Below, piece by piece: positions 24,100 through 57,349 of a stretch of DNA of 64,000 bases. This DNA comes from Elysia chlorotica (Eukaryota; Mollusca; Gastropoda; Plakobranchidae), in the NCBI GenBank assembly GCA_003991915.1, contig RQTK01001010.1:1-64000 (forward strand), written 5' to 3'. Position numbers and translations under genes: made by a program. The first letter of the stretch is position 1, and every line of letters begins with the position of its first letter. The notes beneath the pieces are model-generated. The model did not search any database. It was not told the origin of the DNA and saw only the letters and a list, made by a program, of their open reading frames with translations.

Positions 24100-27000
24100 G
24101 GTACATATACATGTGAAAAATTAAAAAAAATGTGTAAAGCTGTAGGTCTACAACAATATCGAGATTGATGAGGTGCAAATTGCTATGTTGAAATGTTGTA
24201 TACGTATGTCTTAGCTTTTGGGTTGATTAATCATTTTAAATTTTAATATTTTCACCTGGAGCTTAATAACAAGGGACTCACCTGAACAACGTGCTGATGA
24301 CTATTCTTTAATCATTTGAAACGGACTATCCATAACTTTTTAGTAACAAATAACTCATCTAATTTAGTCTGGCTACCTCCCAAGAGTATGTATGCCCCTA
24401 AAAGTCAAGAGCTGTTGCTGTTGGAGATTAACAAGCGCCAAGTGTGTCCAAAGATAAAAAAATTTAAAAACTTAAGGTTTCACTGGGACATTACGAACCT
24501 CGATAGAAGATTCAACAATGCAGATTCTATCCTAACAAAATTCTTGTTAATTAAATCATGGAACATGGCACTTATGATCCAGAGTTATCCCGCTTTGAAT
24601 TTCCACATGCATTACATAATTTATATTCAATTTGAAAAACTAAAAATGTTATTTTGTAAAAAATTGTTTACAGATTCATTACTTGCTGTTCCATAAAGCT
24701 TAGTAAATCGTCTGCCTTTGGAAATACATTGAAAAGCATCACAAGAGGGTAAGGGAATAGAATCCTGTATACTTTCAAATGGCATTGTCATGGTCTTGGG
24801 CAATATTATGATGCGTTACTTTGCTGAGGCTCATGTGCGACTAGAAAATTTATAGAGATCTTAAGTAAAATTAAACCTTCAAGGGATGATGTACCTAGTC
24901 AGTAGGGCTACTGTGCATAATCGTAGAAAAATGAAAGTAGCACTAACTCAGTCACTGCCGTGTCGAATGCAGTTATGGCGCATGGGCTACGGTATATACT
25001 ATGTAATTTTTGTAAAACGCATTTCAATACAATGAAATGTAATCACAAGCATCTACTTAATACATTTCTTGCCAACCACTTTAAGAAAAATGATTAATAG
25101 TACCCCTGGACTAGACTTACCACTGCACCCAATAAAAAACCCTTATTTATCTATGTCCAATTTGCTACGACTGCTATATGAATATATAAACCCATACGAG
25201 TACAATGTATACCGGTAATAACGGGCTCTGGGTTAATGGGGGAAAAAAAACTAATTGCTATGTGATCCTTGAAAATGTAGCACTGAAAAAGGGGAAATAT
25301 ATGGGTCAGGCCCAATTCACTCAGTCCAACTTTTTACAAGCTATTGTACAACTACAAGCAATACTTCTAACATGATGTCGCTGACGGATGAAGGCGTTGG
25401 TTCCTTAGTCCACAGTAGACATTAAAAAATGTTCAAGAACAGGAGAAAAAAAAATGAAAACTATTTACATTGCCCATAGAGGCAATGGGGTACTATTCAA
25501 ACTGGGCTAGTTGTTCGTGATGCCAAGATGCTTCAAATTAAGTGTCAAGTTTAACTATTTTTCTCTGTTCAACTGAATAAATCCGGGTCATGCTTATAAA
25601 ACAGCCTGTATGTTCAGTGCATTGTAATCTTTTCATAATTCCTATCATTGATCATACAGAATATCAATAAGATGTATCATGTATCTTACTTACTGAGCCC
25701 TGAAATGCATCTTTGGTTGTGTGATAGCATTTAGCTAAAAAGCGATTACAAAAAAAAATTGACATCCTCAGCTGTTGATGTGCCAGTGGTCCTTTTGGAA
25801 GCTTGAAGCCTCTTGCTTAATCCTGTCACCCAACCTCTTAGTTACACTCTGACGCTCTTTTTATCCCTTTATCAAAGTATCAGCACACTGTATTACTCTC
25901 CCTAATCACCTTTCATATACTTTTCTTTCTCTTGCTCTCCATCTGTCATTCTCTGGACTATCTTCATAATCACACGAATATTTAAAATTATTTTCTTTTG
26001 GTTATCACTATCCTGTCTATACTGTAACCTCTTTGGTCATCTCTCATCTCTTTCTGTCTTTCTTCAATCTTTTTAGTGGCTGCAATATATCTATTATATT
26101 TTTCTACTTCCCCCCAATGAAGGTTTGTAAACAATAAACAGTGCTCAAGAATAGCATGTGGATGAGAGACAGAACCAAGGCAAATTATAATAAAGGAAAG
26201 AATCATCAGGTATAAATATGGGGAAGCAAATAAATGAGTCAGAAAAAAAACAATGTAGTAGTAAGAGCAATGGTAAGAAGTAAAAAAACTGATCCAACAT
26301 GAAAAAGAGAAAATGATCAATACTAGAAAAACAAGAAATGAAAGAGAAATTTTCAAATAAAAGAAATAAAAACATACACCATACACTGGCATTTTTACCT
26401 TTTTCAACTATAGGAAAGTCTTCTTGTTAAGTGAAGTTATGCAGTTTAAACGTAACGAACAGATAAAATACATGTATACTCACTGCTCAATACCCTGTAA
26501 TCTCATTAAGAAGTTGAAGAATACTGTAAGCAACAGATTTTTTCCAAGAGTGCAATGCACGTTTTTACTTTCCCCATCCCCCCCCCCCCCCCCCCCCCTT
26601 TCATTTTAAGTAGAGTAAACTAATACTATAACTAGCAGTTCTACAAATATCTAGGATAACTTAATGATAATAATCATTATTATAATTATAATATAAAATT
26701 ATTGTCTGCGCATTTCTCAGCACACTTTAACCATAGGTGCCTTGGACAAAATTGCAACATGTTAGAAATTGGTACGTTAGAACATACTGAAATGAGGTTT
26801 TCTTTGATGAAACAGGTTGATGAAATAAAGTGTGCATAAACTGTGACAGCGTGAGCCTAAGTTCTAATCAGATTTCAGAAGATATAATACTAATGTATGG
26901 CTTCTGTTCATCCAATTACATGTATTCCCTGACCCTTAGAGTAGACTCGAAGTATTCATTTGATACTCAATATAAATTTAGCTTTTCTTGTTTCCCCTTT

Positions 27001-28500
27001 TGTTTTTTAGTTCCCAATCGGTAATCCTTAAACCAGCAGTTGCCTTGAAAGAAGATATGAGACTTGAGAGCATGGCAAAGAAAGAAAACGATAGGCCCTC
27101 TCTAATTTCACATATTTGCAAAATGTAATGCTAAGACGTTGTTGCTTTGCCAATATAATTGAAAATAAAAGTTATGTTATTTCGCCCCCTTTTATTATAA
27201 ATAATTTATGAGGAGTGGTTTAACCTAAATAATAACACAATAGATGCTTTTATGAATTAATGTTCAAGTTTTCCTGGACAAAAAATGACTGCATTAAATT
27301 GCATTAATAAAATGGATGATTATCCTGACTTAATAGAAATGGGAGTTTGTGTTGATGGTCTATCTAACTAAAACCTTCAAGGTAATATTGTGAGGATTCC
27401 TTCCTGATACCGGTATTCAATTTAGAGACGCATTTTCCAGTTCAGTATTTTTATTTCATGGTCACATTTTATAATGGTCCCCATATTTTGAGTGTTCCAA
27501 GTGCTCTTAGACAGAATCATGGTGTCTTAGTAAATTAAAATAATTTCCTGAACCACAACTATCAGAACCCCAATATAATAACATGCACCTACACTGCTCA
27601 GTCGGATTGGAGTTCATAAATTTCTAGAACTTAAAAAGTGATTAAGACATTTATTTTTATTTTTTAGTATGAAAGTTAATCTTTGCTAGACAAAATTAAT
27701 AGAACTAAGCATATATAACAAGTTTTTGGAGTGGAGGGAGTTATGGATAGAGTTATAAACTAAGTGAAAACAAGGGGCCCAGATTGCTTCAGACCAGTAT
27801 GGTTCATCTTGAAATGCAATATTATTTTCATTAAAGGCAATTTCTAATGGGTTGAAGAAATGTGAAAGGGAAGCATTTTTTTGTGTATGTTTTGATATCA
27901 TTTCAAAATTGTTTTTAATTTTGTTGTTTGTGTTTCAAGGAAATCCTGGTAAAATCCTTGTGATATTGTGGTCATACTCATAGGTTTAAGTACTGAGAAA
28001 AAAACTGGTGACTAAATATATTTGATGTCTGTTATACAGTTATGCTGATATTCATGGTATTACTTTTTTAGTTTCCAATTTATCTCTGAGAAATTAGAAT
28101 AAAATTGATAAAAAATTAAAACAGATAATGATAAGAGCCAAAACAAGTACATGTACAACTACAAGTTACACTATGTTATGTCAGTATATTATTATGTACA
28201 CCTTTTTGTCACATGCCTAAAGCAGTTGATGAATTTGCATCTTTAAACCACTAAATGACTTGTGATGTTTCAAATGTGATTGATCATGATTCTCTGACCA
28301 ACCCCACTCTTGATATGAACACAGATGACACTAATCGTTAAATTATTGTTCAACTTGCAGAGTTTTATTTCACAAGATTTCTAATCTTAACAAAGCACTA
28401 GAACTTTAAACTACCGATGTGACTTAAAAAATATGTATTATTTATCTTTTGACAATTTACAATTGTAACGAAAGTCCTCTGATATTTTGATGTTGAATAG
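24100..28500. other. Gene-free AT-rich stretch
   Basis: The longest frame (24316-24696, plus) and the minus-strand frame 25988-26407 show no recognisable domain. A run of about 22 C lies at 26577-26598. No SINE or TIR was recognised. Confidence 0.45.
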
Positions 28501-28529
28501 AGAAGGCTTTCTACCTACTGAACGATGAA

Positions 28530-28755
28530 CTAGGATGCTCAGTAGGTAGTGTGCGATACTTATAACCAGATGTCCCAGGTTCGAACTCCCAACTGAACCA
28601 CCTCACCCCATTACTTGTTAGATAAGTGTCAGTTTGCATAGTTGTATAATCATTGTGATATGAGTTGCTAAAATGGAAGACCTGGTATTTACGTAGTATG
28701 TCGTTGCAGTATCATATAAATATTGTCAGACATTAATCTTGGGCCACTCACCGTA
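28530..28755 (+). repeat. Diverged SINE (family A tail, variant head)
   Basis: Head ctcagtaggtagtgtgcg ... aggttcgaactccc (A and B boxes). The tail has tgtcagacattaatcttggg, as in family A (tgtcagacgtcagtcttggg). It runs directly into the pentanucleotide array. Confidence 0.7.
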
Positions 28756-28756
28756 T

Positions 28757-28875
28757 AGGATAGATATGATATGATAGGATATGATAGGATAGGATAGGAT
28801 AGGACAGGATAGGATAGGATAGGATAGGATAGGATAGGATAGGATAGGATAGGATAGGATAGGATAGGATAGGAT
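28757..28875. repeat. (AGGAT)n pentanucleotide array
   Basis: About 22 units of AGGAT with a few early variants (agata, gacagg). It sits exactly at the 3' end of the SINE at 28530-28755, so it probably grew from that SINE's tail. Confidence 0.95.
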
Positions 28876-29320
28876 ACCTCTTGTGAACTTAGCTCCAAAC
28901 TAGGGGACAACTCTTCTTTGATCGATAAAATATTGTTTTATTAAACACAACCCGGAAGAGAATTCATATTTTGAGATGGAGATTGAGTGTGGTAGGGGAC
29001 ATAAATCTATTTGCGCTGAATTATTTAATGACAGAACATATTAATTCTCTCTGTCTTTGAACTGATTTACAGCCCGAGTGAAATAAAGACCGCAAAGGTA
29101 CAGAGTATGAATATTAATTTCCAAGCTTAAATATGTCAACGTTATACTCGTGAGGTGTTAAAATCAGTGCGCGTTGGGGGTGATTCGGTCGAGCATTATG
29201 AAAGTGTTCGATCAATCCTTGTTTTATTCCGTGGATTGGGAGAGAAAGTGCCGGTATATTGTGTTACTTGGTTCCGGGCGATGAATGAATGGCTGATTCA
29301 AACGGTTTAGACAGGGAGGG

Positions 29321-29490
<170 letters not shown>

Positions 29491-29796
29491 GGGCAGAAAA
29501 AGCTACATTTACACTGAGAGTCAAACAGAGACAAATGAAAAATTAGAAAGCCAGGGGACGTTGGACATGTCTTTATATGTGCTGTTTTCGCTTTGGTCTT
29601 GTTATCGCAAGGTCCCTAACACCATTCTGTGCAGTGTGGATAAAAATGTGCCGTATTTCTAACAGCTTCGCTCTTTACTAATGGACCGTGCATCTGTCAA
29701 ATCACATTAACTTGTAGACTCCATATTGCGCGCTGTTTAACACGCCCCATTAGCTGCTCTATCGGCAGAAAATCCGATCTACAGAATTCTACAGGG

Positions 29797-29824
29797 CAAC
29801 AACAACAACGACGACGACAAAAAA

Positions 29825-29861
<37 letters not shown>

Positions 29862-29925
29862 ACAGCAGCAACAACAACAACAGCAACAATAGCAACAATA
29901 GCAACAGCAACAACAATAACAGTGG
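29797..29925. repeat. CAA/CAG-rich low-complexity sequence
   Basis: Imperfect caacaacagcag units with AT-rich interruptions; no coding support. Confidence 0.85.
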
Positions 29926-30389
29926 TAGCCAGAAACAGAAAGGTCCCAGGTCCAGGTTTGCCTAGCTTTATAAAGATGGCTGTGATTATTCCCAGCTAGA
30001 CCGTCAAAGAATTTTAAAAAGTATTGTTCCCAGCCTGCTTTTTTTTTTACTCCTCAGGCACAGCTTGGATATTAAGATTTCATTTTATTCTCAGCCTGCT
30101 TTTTTTGTTTACAAGTTTGTTTTTTTTATTTGGAAAAATAGTATTTGAAGTCTGACCCTATGTAATGGTATTGTTTTTTGTTGGGTTTTTTTTTTGGGGG
30201 GGGCGTTGATCGAGTTAGCACTTTACTTGGCTAAATCTAGTGAAAAATCTGGCAAGCCAGGGTCAAAATAAAAAAGAAATAGCTTCTGGGTCACTTATAG
30301 CGTCGGATTTGATGTTTGCTGTTTATTTTGCGATTGTGGAGAAAAAAATTACTGTTTCCAAGCCTTGCTAAGCAAATTGTTGACAAACA

Positions 30390-30602
30390 ATGAAACCAAC
30401 ACTAAGACCTTCCCGATCAGCGCGTAGAATAAGTGCAGAAGAGGCTTCCCAGTGTATTTTGCAGTGGATAGAGGCTGATGGAAGTGATTGTGAATCAGAC
30501 GGCGATTCTTTTCATTCTGACAGTGACACTGATAATGGGGCAGCATGGATAGAAGATCTTATTATGAGTGTTTTAAATCATGTGCCTTCATTTTTCATCT
30601 GA
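30390..30602 (+). pseudogene. Possible piggyBac-like transposase N-terminus
   Basis: 70 codons: a basic start, then RRISAEEASQCILQWIEADG followed by an acidic stretch (DCESDGDSFHSDSDTD). PiggyBac-type proteins often begin with such an EEAL..L segment and a Ser/Asp-rich tail. No DDE domain follows. It could instead be a short unrelated frame. Confidence 0.35.
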
Positions 30603-30604
30603 AA

Positions 30605-33400
30605 ATAGGCTGGTAGTGAAATGTGAGGGACAGCCAGGCTGTACACATTTTTTTTTAAAGTTTAACATATTATTCTCTGCCTGTTTTTTTGTTTTTGTTT
30701 TGTGATGTGATGAGAGCGGCTAGTTAGGAATATTATAAACAGCCGTTTTGGGGGTTTTTTTGGCTTAACTCTTTTATGAATCTTCATTTTAGTAGTTCTC
30801 TCTCTATTATTATAATGTAATATAGGCCCCTATTCTAGAATTTATAAAGATCTAGACTAGAAATTATAACCGAGTCAAATCATAAAATAATGAAAGATAA
30901 CTTGGACACGTTTTAGTGACATTGGCTTGGCCAAATACATGCTGGAAATAACACAATTTAGTATTGACAGCAAAACTGAGAATTTATATCACTCTGTATT
31001 ATTAGGATTACAGTGGCTTTCTTAACAGGCCCACATATTTTTTCCTACTTTTTATTGGTTACGGAAAGTAGAGCTTGTTTTCATTACTGTTTTAAATATG
31101 TATCCTACATTTATTTTGTATTAAATTTCTCTTGATGAAAATGTTATGCTTGCTTCTAAATTAGTAAATGTGAGTCTTAGTTTTAAGAATGAGACTAGAA
31201 TCTAGATCTAGATCTAGAATCTAGATCTAGTAGAACTTACTCAGTCATTCAGATCTTGACTAGATATTGTCTAGTAAGATCTCAAACCCTCTTGTAAAAC
31301 TTTAGGTAACATTTTCACACGCACATAAATATAAATCTAGCTTAGGTCGGACTTGTCATACGTCACATGTCTAGATCTATTCCCTGCGAATTTATAATTT
31401 CTAAATCAGCCATCTTGAACGTGTTGATTTCTCCCAAGCGGAGAGTCATAGTCGAGATTGCGATAAAACATGTACTCACAAAACTTATTAACGGCTAGGT
31501 CTATGGGTTGATCTCTGCAAACACAGCTTTCAGTTGAAATTAAAATGTCAGATTATTCAGTGTGAAAGTATGATGTTGTGGTGGTCCATCACATAGAAGC
31601 CATTATTTCGGCTTGAGATTGAGTCCAGTATTCCGCTTGCTTTTTGTTCTTGCCAGTACTCAGTAGTAAATTTTACTGCTCTGTCGGGCCAAACTTCCGG
31701 GTTTTACATGACAAAAAGTTTTTTCTCCATAACAATGCCTGAATTATTTGTCTAACATGCATCAATTTAAAGTTTTTATTCGTTAAAACGTAGCTACTGT
31801 ATGTCATATATCATTCTGTGTCGATAGCCAAAAGCGTTTACAAATATTAATATGCTATTTTCTACCAAACTGGCAATGTCGTGTAAAGCCAAAGAATCGG
31901 ATGAAAATGGGCAACTGCCGAAAAGCCAAAAAAAAAAAAAAACCTTGAATTATGAGACGGACTTGTAGCAGAGAGATAGCTTCGCTTTCGCCAAGTATGG
32001 ATAATGGATTCCATGTGTCTGGGTGATTTCTGATCGGGATATTTGGGGTTACATTCCCGAGCACGAGCAGCCATGCACGAATCGTGATCGTGGGTCACAC
32101 TCTTCAACTATAACTGTATCAATATCATTTCAGCGTTGTTTGCAGAAACGTTTGCTGTCTGCACTGCCTTCTGTACTATTTCTTGTCTTTCCGTGTTGCT
32201 GTAGGGTGTATACTTCTGAGTTATTTCTTCTAGACTGTTCATTGATTTTGTCTATGTATCATATTTTAGGGCTCCTTCTTCTCCTCCTGACTTCGAATAG
32301 TTCGATCTTCCCCTTATTTTACGATTTACTTCTGCCAGTTCCGGATTCAAGGTGGGACCACGCGTTTTCAATACTCCGAGACAGGCTCTACTCAATTGTG
32401 TTTTCTTTTTAATCAGTGAAACTTACAAATCGATGGATAATGAACAAAATTGGTGACACTGATACGACGGTGGCATAATTATGTTTAGATTGTTACGTGT
32501 AATAAAACAGGGAGAAAGAGTGGGAGCAGACCTAACAAATTGACACCAAGAGGTTCATAGACGCAGCTTCCATCACATAAGACGGAGACTCCTCTAATTA
32601 AGTCTGCCCTGGCTATTTTATTTTAACACTTCGTTTTCTAAAATTAGACCTACACTGAGAACTTTAAAATAAGTATGAGAAGAACGGCATTGACGAGGAA
32701 AAACATTTTTCCTCTTTGTAAATGCTAAAGGGCTAAAAATTAAGACATGTGCCTACTGTTTTATGTTTTCAGCGCTTCGCGTTACGTGCATCAATTTCGC
32801 TTTGGTTTTGTTGGACTGCCCCTGTGGAAAGTTGCGATCGCAAATTGAAACTTTTTTTTTTTCGCAACTTTTATCCCAATTGCAACCCTTTTGTAACTCC
32901 TGTTGACTTTGCAGCTTTTTGCAATTATTTTTCACAATCTTTAGGTAAATTTTCACGACATGCGGTATCTACCCTCAGCAATAGACTCATCCGCAGACAC
33001 AAAAGATATGAAATATATGATAATTTTTTAAAAATATTTTTCATTCAGAGGCAGACAAAAAGTCACCAAGATAACTTCGCAGATAGATATAGATAAAAAC
33101 TAGTATTAATACATATTACGCCAGACGCCCGAAGAGAGCGGTTGACAAAACTGCTCGAAACACATGTGTCGCAAAAAAATGGCCGTACTCTCAAGGTAGG
33201 ACAATACAATAATTATATAGTTCAAAACTAGATATTTTATCTTCATTATCTTTTTATCTGTTTGGTTTTTTAAATTAATGCATATCTTTTTATCTTTTGC
33301 ATGGGAAATATTAATATGCAGCCTACATGTTCTTTTGTTTTCTTTAAAAGTCATTTTTTGTTATTTTATTTCTTTGTTTTGTTTTTGTTTGTTGTTGTTA
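30605..33400. other. No gene recognised
   Basis: Frames at 32023-32412 and 32749-33096 (plus) are open but lack motifs. The palindromic word agatctagatct is clustered at 31200-31230. AT-rich otherwise. Confidence 0.45.
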
Positions 33401-33404
33401 TTGT

Positions 33405-33406
33405 GT

Positions 33407-33458
<52 letters not shown>

Positions 33459-33459
33459 C
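33405..33459. repeat. (TTG)n microsatellite
   Basis: About 55 bases of GTT units. Confidence 0.95.
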
Positions 33460-33529
33460 TGATGACGGCTTAAGACCGACAGCTTACACATTGTGTATCG
33501 TTTTGAGAGCTGCACTATACTATTAAGGA

Positions 33530-33785
33530 ACGTAGTGATCTAGTGGTACAAACCATGCTCGCTTTAAGTGGCGATTCAGTGTCGCTGCATTACAACTCGA
33601 GGGTTGGCCATTTTCACTTAAAGCCTACTTCTACCATTGTGGAAAAATACCAAAAAATCCCAGATTTACTTATAGCCTAATTAATTCAGTGGTGTGCCTG
33701 TCCTAAAATCTACTAATAGGTCTACTACTACTGGTAGATTTTATATCATGGTCTACATATTGCTGATGTTGGATGTTTCTCACCC
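33530..33785 (+). repeat. Diverged SINE (family A-like tail)
   Basis: Head-like gatctagtggtacaaacc ... acaactcgagggttgg, and a tail tctacatattgctgatgttgg as in family A (cctatacagtgctgatgttgg). Promoter boxes are weak. Confidence 0.45.
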
Positions 33786-33983
33786 CTTGTTACTTCATGT
33801 ACTATGTAGTCCTACTCCTACGCTATGCAGTATAAAATAGACTACTATTCTCTACTTTTGTTTTTATTACTGATGAAGCCATTAAAGGCGTAACGTATAC
33901 ATGTATTTTTTCTATTTCTAGTTGTGTTTGATTTTTTGTGTCCCTCAGTTGCTAAGTTGACAGTGCGTATTCCTTTCTTTATA

Positions 33984-34004
33984 CTACTAGTACTACTACT
34001 ACTA

Positions 34005-34091
<87 letters not shown>

Positions 34092-34105
34092 ATACTACTA
34101 CTACT
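33984..34105. repeat. (TAC)n microsatellite
   Basis: About 120 bases of CTA/TAC with two interruptions. Confidence 0.95.
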
Positions 34106-34215
34106 TCTGTAATTAAAACTTGGACAGGTCTAACTCAGCAAAGTACGATTTCTCAGCCAAGGCAAGCCGTGTCCGTGTGTAAAGCCCTGTGGCAGGAGCT
34201 TTCATTTTTGTGAAA

Positions 34216-34304
34216 GCCGATGGCAGAGTGGTTAAGCACACTGGTCTTCGCCTTGGCAAGGCGATGGGTGCCGAGTAGAAGGTGCGGGTTCGATCCCCGT
34301 CCAT
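34216..34304 (+). repeat. SINE family B tRNA-like head, plus strand
   Basis: Begins gccgatggcagagtggttaa (A box tggcagagtgg) and ends with B box gggttcgatcccc, in the layout of a serine/leucine-type tRNA with a long variable arm. The arms to form a clean acceptor stem are not convincing, and a copy exists at 16543-16644. I therefore call it a SINE head rather than a tRNA gene. One base (34305) is N. Confidence 0.7.
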
Positions 34305-34329
34305 NTCACCAGTCTAAAAATGTGTCTTT

Positions 34330-34534
34330 NNNNNNNNNNNNNNNNNNNNNNNNNNNNNNNNNNNNNNNNNNNNNNNNNNNNNNNNNNNNNNNNNNNNNNN
34401 NNNNNNNNNNNNNNNNNNNNNNNNNNNNNNNNNNNNNNNNNNNNNNNNNNNNNNNNNNNNNNNNNNNNNNNNNNNNNNNNNNNNNNNNNNNNNNNNNNNN
34501 NNNNNNNNNNGTAGTAGTAGTAGTAGTAGTAGTA
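34330..34534. repeat. Assembly gap (181 N) plus (GTA)n edge
   Basis: N run 34330-34510 followed by eight GTA units. The flanks are SINE family B sequence on both sides but in opposite orientation, so the join is uncertain. Confidence 0.93.
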
Positions 34535-34692
34535 TGATACAGAGAAGCAGGCCAACAACTATAGAGGCTTTAACAGACGGAGCTAGACCAAATAATGATG
34601 CTAGCGACTGAGGGGAATTAAGGTGAAAATAGGTTAGAAAGGGACAGCCACAAACCTAGGTCTAGCTGAACCAACAGATAAGACAAGTAGAC
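34535..34692 (-). repeat. SINE family B body, minus strand, head missing
   Basis: Almost identical to 16339-16516 (gatacagagaagcaggcc, aggctttaacagacggag, agggacagccacaaacctag). In the 16-kb copy the head follows; here an AT then AG microsatellite follows instead. Confidence 0.8.

Positions 34693-34751
<59 letters not shown>
34693..34751. repeat. (AT)n(AG)n compound microsatellite
   Basis: About 20 bases of AT followed by about 40 of AG, roughly 300 bases upstream of the TMEM67 start codon. Confidence 0.95.
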
Positions 34752-34753
<2 letters not shown>

Positions 34754-35046
34754 TCTCCCATATTTCATTTCTTTAGTCTCTGATTGTACCGGAAGCCTCT
34801 CCTGTACTTATAGCCGTTAGAACACAATGAAGGACACGCCTGTACTCCTTTTATGGGCAAACAGGTGTACTAAAATTTGTGTGACTTTAATTAAATTTAA
34901 AAATGCTTCTCCTGTTAAAAATTAATCATGCGATTATGAAGCTTGATAATTTATGACAATAAAGAATCTAATAGAAAAAAAATAATAAAAAAAATATTTT
35001 AACCAACAGTCTCTTCGGTACTTTTATGTGTTTACAGGCAACCAAC
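34752..35046 (+). promoter_or_regulatory. Upstream region of TMEM67 (5' UTR or promoter)
   Basis: AT-rich with no clear TATA box or CpG island. The bases just before the ATG (gtgtttacag|gcaaccaac) resemble a 3' splice site. This segment may thus be an intron whose 5' UTR exon lies upstream, or it may be the promoter itself. Confidence 0.3.
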
Positions 35047-55323
<20,277 letters not shown>

Positions 55324-55441
55324 AAGAAAGTTGCCTTATGTTTAAGTTTACATTACATGGAATATAAATTAGTAAACTCTGAAACTTATTTAAATACCGG
55401 TAGCTTTACTGTATCTCTTAGCTTTTTCTATGTATCGGTTA

Positions 55442-55686
55442 AATAAATAAATACAATTTGTAGATTTTATTCTTAGAATATCAATTTTTTTTCTTAGGCA
55501 CGGAATCATAAAGATCAGTTGCAGATTTTTCCATATGTTTTTGTAAGTGCAGATTATTTGTTTGGTTATGCTTATACAAGAACTAATGAAAAGGTATGGT
55601 TAATTGTGATGAATTCGAAGTTAATTTAAGAGATAAAGAATGTATTGTTCTGTTTTAAATGTGTATGAAAATGCTTTTATAATAAA
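55442..55686 (+). terminator. Candidate TMEM67 polyadenylation signals
   Basis: Two canonical AATAAA hexamers lie downstream of the stop, at 55442-55447 (within overlapping AAATAAATAAATA) and 55681-55686. Either could end the transcript after a 3' UTR of roughly 140 or 380 bases. No transcript data are visible here. Confidence 0.45.
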
Positions 55687-55699
55687 CACAAATTTTTGG

Positions 55700-57340
55700 C
55701 TTCTAATTTATTGTTCGTGGTGGCAAGACTTGCAAATTTTTTTTTAATGTAAAAATGTAGATATTTTTGCATTATTTGAGAATGTTTTGAAATGCTTGGA
55801 TCAAAAGAGTTTCGAATTTAAAAAAAGATGAGTACATTATTATGTAGCTACTTTTATTGGTCTAATTCACAATTTTAAATTGAACAGAAATTGCTGTGTC
55901 ATGTGAAGTCCTACACCTTCTCAAATGACATTCTCTACTTGCTAATATCATCCTATTCATGTTTCCATTTGTATATTTTTCATTGTTATTTCATGTCCGT
56001 CCATTTTATTTTGTACAATCTATTTATCAGATTATTATATTAAAAGAACATTCCATATAATCTTTTACACTTATCTCTTATTCATATATTCTGTATAAGA
56101 TCTGTTTTTGAGGTACAAGTTTGTGTGACAGACTGCTGCCTTTATTTGGGGGGGGGGGGGAGGAGGGAGGAAAGGGGGGGTTCGTGTACTTTTTTTTTCA
56201 GTACTTATCAGCCTAAGCTCTGAAAAGCAAAGTAAAGATTCATTTTAAAAGCCTATTTTATTTTTATTTTTAAAAAGTGAACCAGGAATATGCATTGTCA
56301 TGGTTGAAGTGATCAATTTCTATAAACCTGTTTGCACAATTAGGTTTAAAATATTATACTCAGAAAGCACTTATTGTTTAGCCCACTCAGCCTCTAACAC
56401 AACAGCAATGAAAGTTGTTGTAAATATGCCAAATAGTTAAACATAATGTACCTTACTTTATATGTTAAAGGACATATTTTTTTGTACTTATTAAATTTGC
56501 TCTTTCCGGAAAGCCTCCATCATTGCAAATTGTTTTGCATGGTTAAAGTATTTTTACTTAAAAGTTCTTTTTTCATTAATACATTGGATTGAACAGCAAT
56601 GTTAGTTGTTTTTCTATTAAAAGTGGTTTATTTCTTTCATGTAATTAAACTGATAGAAGTACTTAAGATATCAATATTTTTATGCAAATCTGTGTGGTGT
56701 TTATGATATTTTTTTTTTTTTAACTTTTTCAATATGCCACCAAAGATTTTATTAGAGCAATTGTTGCTAGCTCTTTTTTCGAGGTAGCTAAATTTCCATA
56801 TTCTATTACCATGTCTTCATAGCCATATGGCCAATTATCTTTATATCTGTTGTGTGTTTATTTAACACCCAGGTATGTTTTTACAACATATCTACAGTTT
56901 TAAAAGTATTACATCTTTATATCAGTTCTTATTGTCCACAAAAGTCTTACTCACATGTTATTTCCATAACATTTAATCTATGATATATTAAACATAGGTA
57001 TTAAATTTATTTTGAATAGAAAATGTAGCTGAGTCAATAAAAAACAGCTTTATGAAAGAAACACTTGTTTGTACATCCATTATCATTCTGTGAAAGATAT
57101 GACCTGTAATTGCATTATTTAATATCTAGCTTTCAAAAGAATAACATTTTCATGAGTTTGTAATCTAAAAATAACTTAAGTGTAGTTTCTAAATATATGA
57201 AAACACTGCTATCTGGTTTATAAGTGGTATGTTAACTGTATTCATTGATTAAAAATAATACATACTTTAAGTTGAACCTCTAAAAATAATCATGTCTAAA
57301 GCAATCTGAAACATAGACCTTCTTATCATTTTTAATGAAT
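55700..57340. other. Intergenic, no gene recognised
   Basis: AT-rich; runs of G at 56146-56180 and of T at 56707-56720. No motif on either strand. Confidence 0.5.
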
Positions 57341-57349
57341 AAAAGCAGA

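Noticed and set aside
24316..24696. 126-codon plus-strand frame
   Set aside because: No recognisable domain, no splice context and AT-driven composition. Length alone is not enough in 64 kb.
25988..26407. 139-codon minus-strand hydrophobic frame
   Set aside because: Phe/Leu/Ser-rich translation of A-rich sequence, and no family resemblance.
28757..28875. CRISPR-like array
   Set aside because: A simple pentanucleotide tandem without spacers, in a eukaryotic genome.
32749..33096. 115-codon plus-strand frame
   Set aside because: No motif and low-complexity phenylalanine runs. Not supported.
34216..34304. A functional tRNA-Ser or tRNA-Leu gene
   Set aside because: The same unit recurs in broken form at 16543-16644 and continues into a SINE body. 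The ends do not form a convincing acceptor stem.
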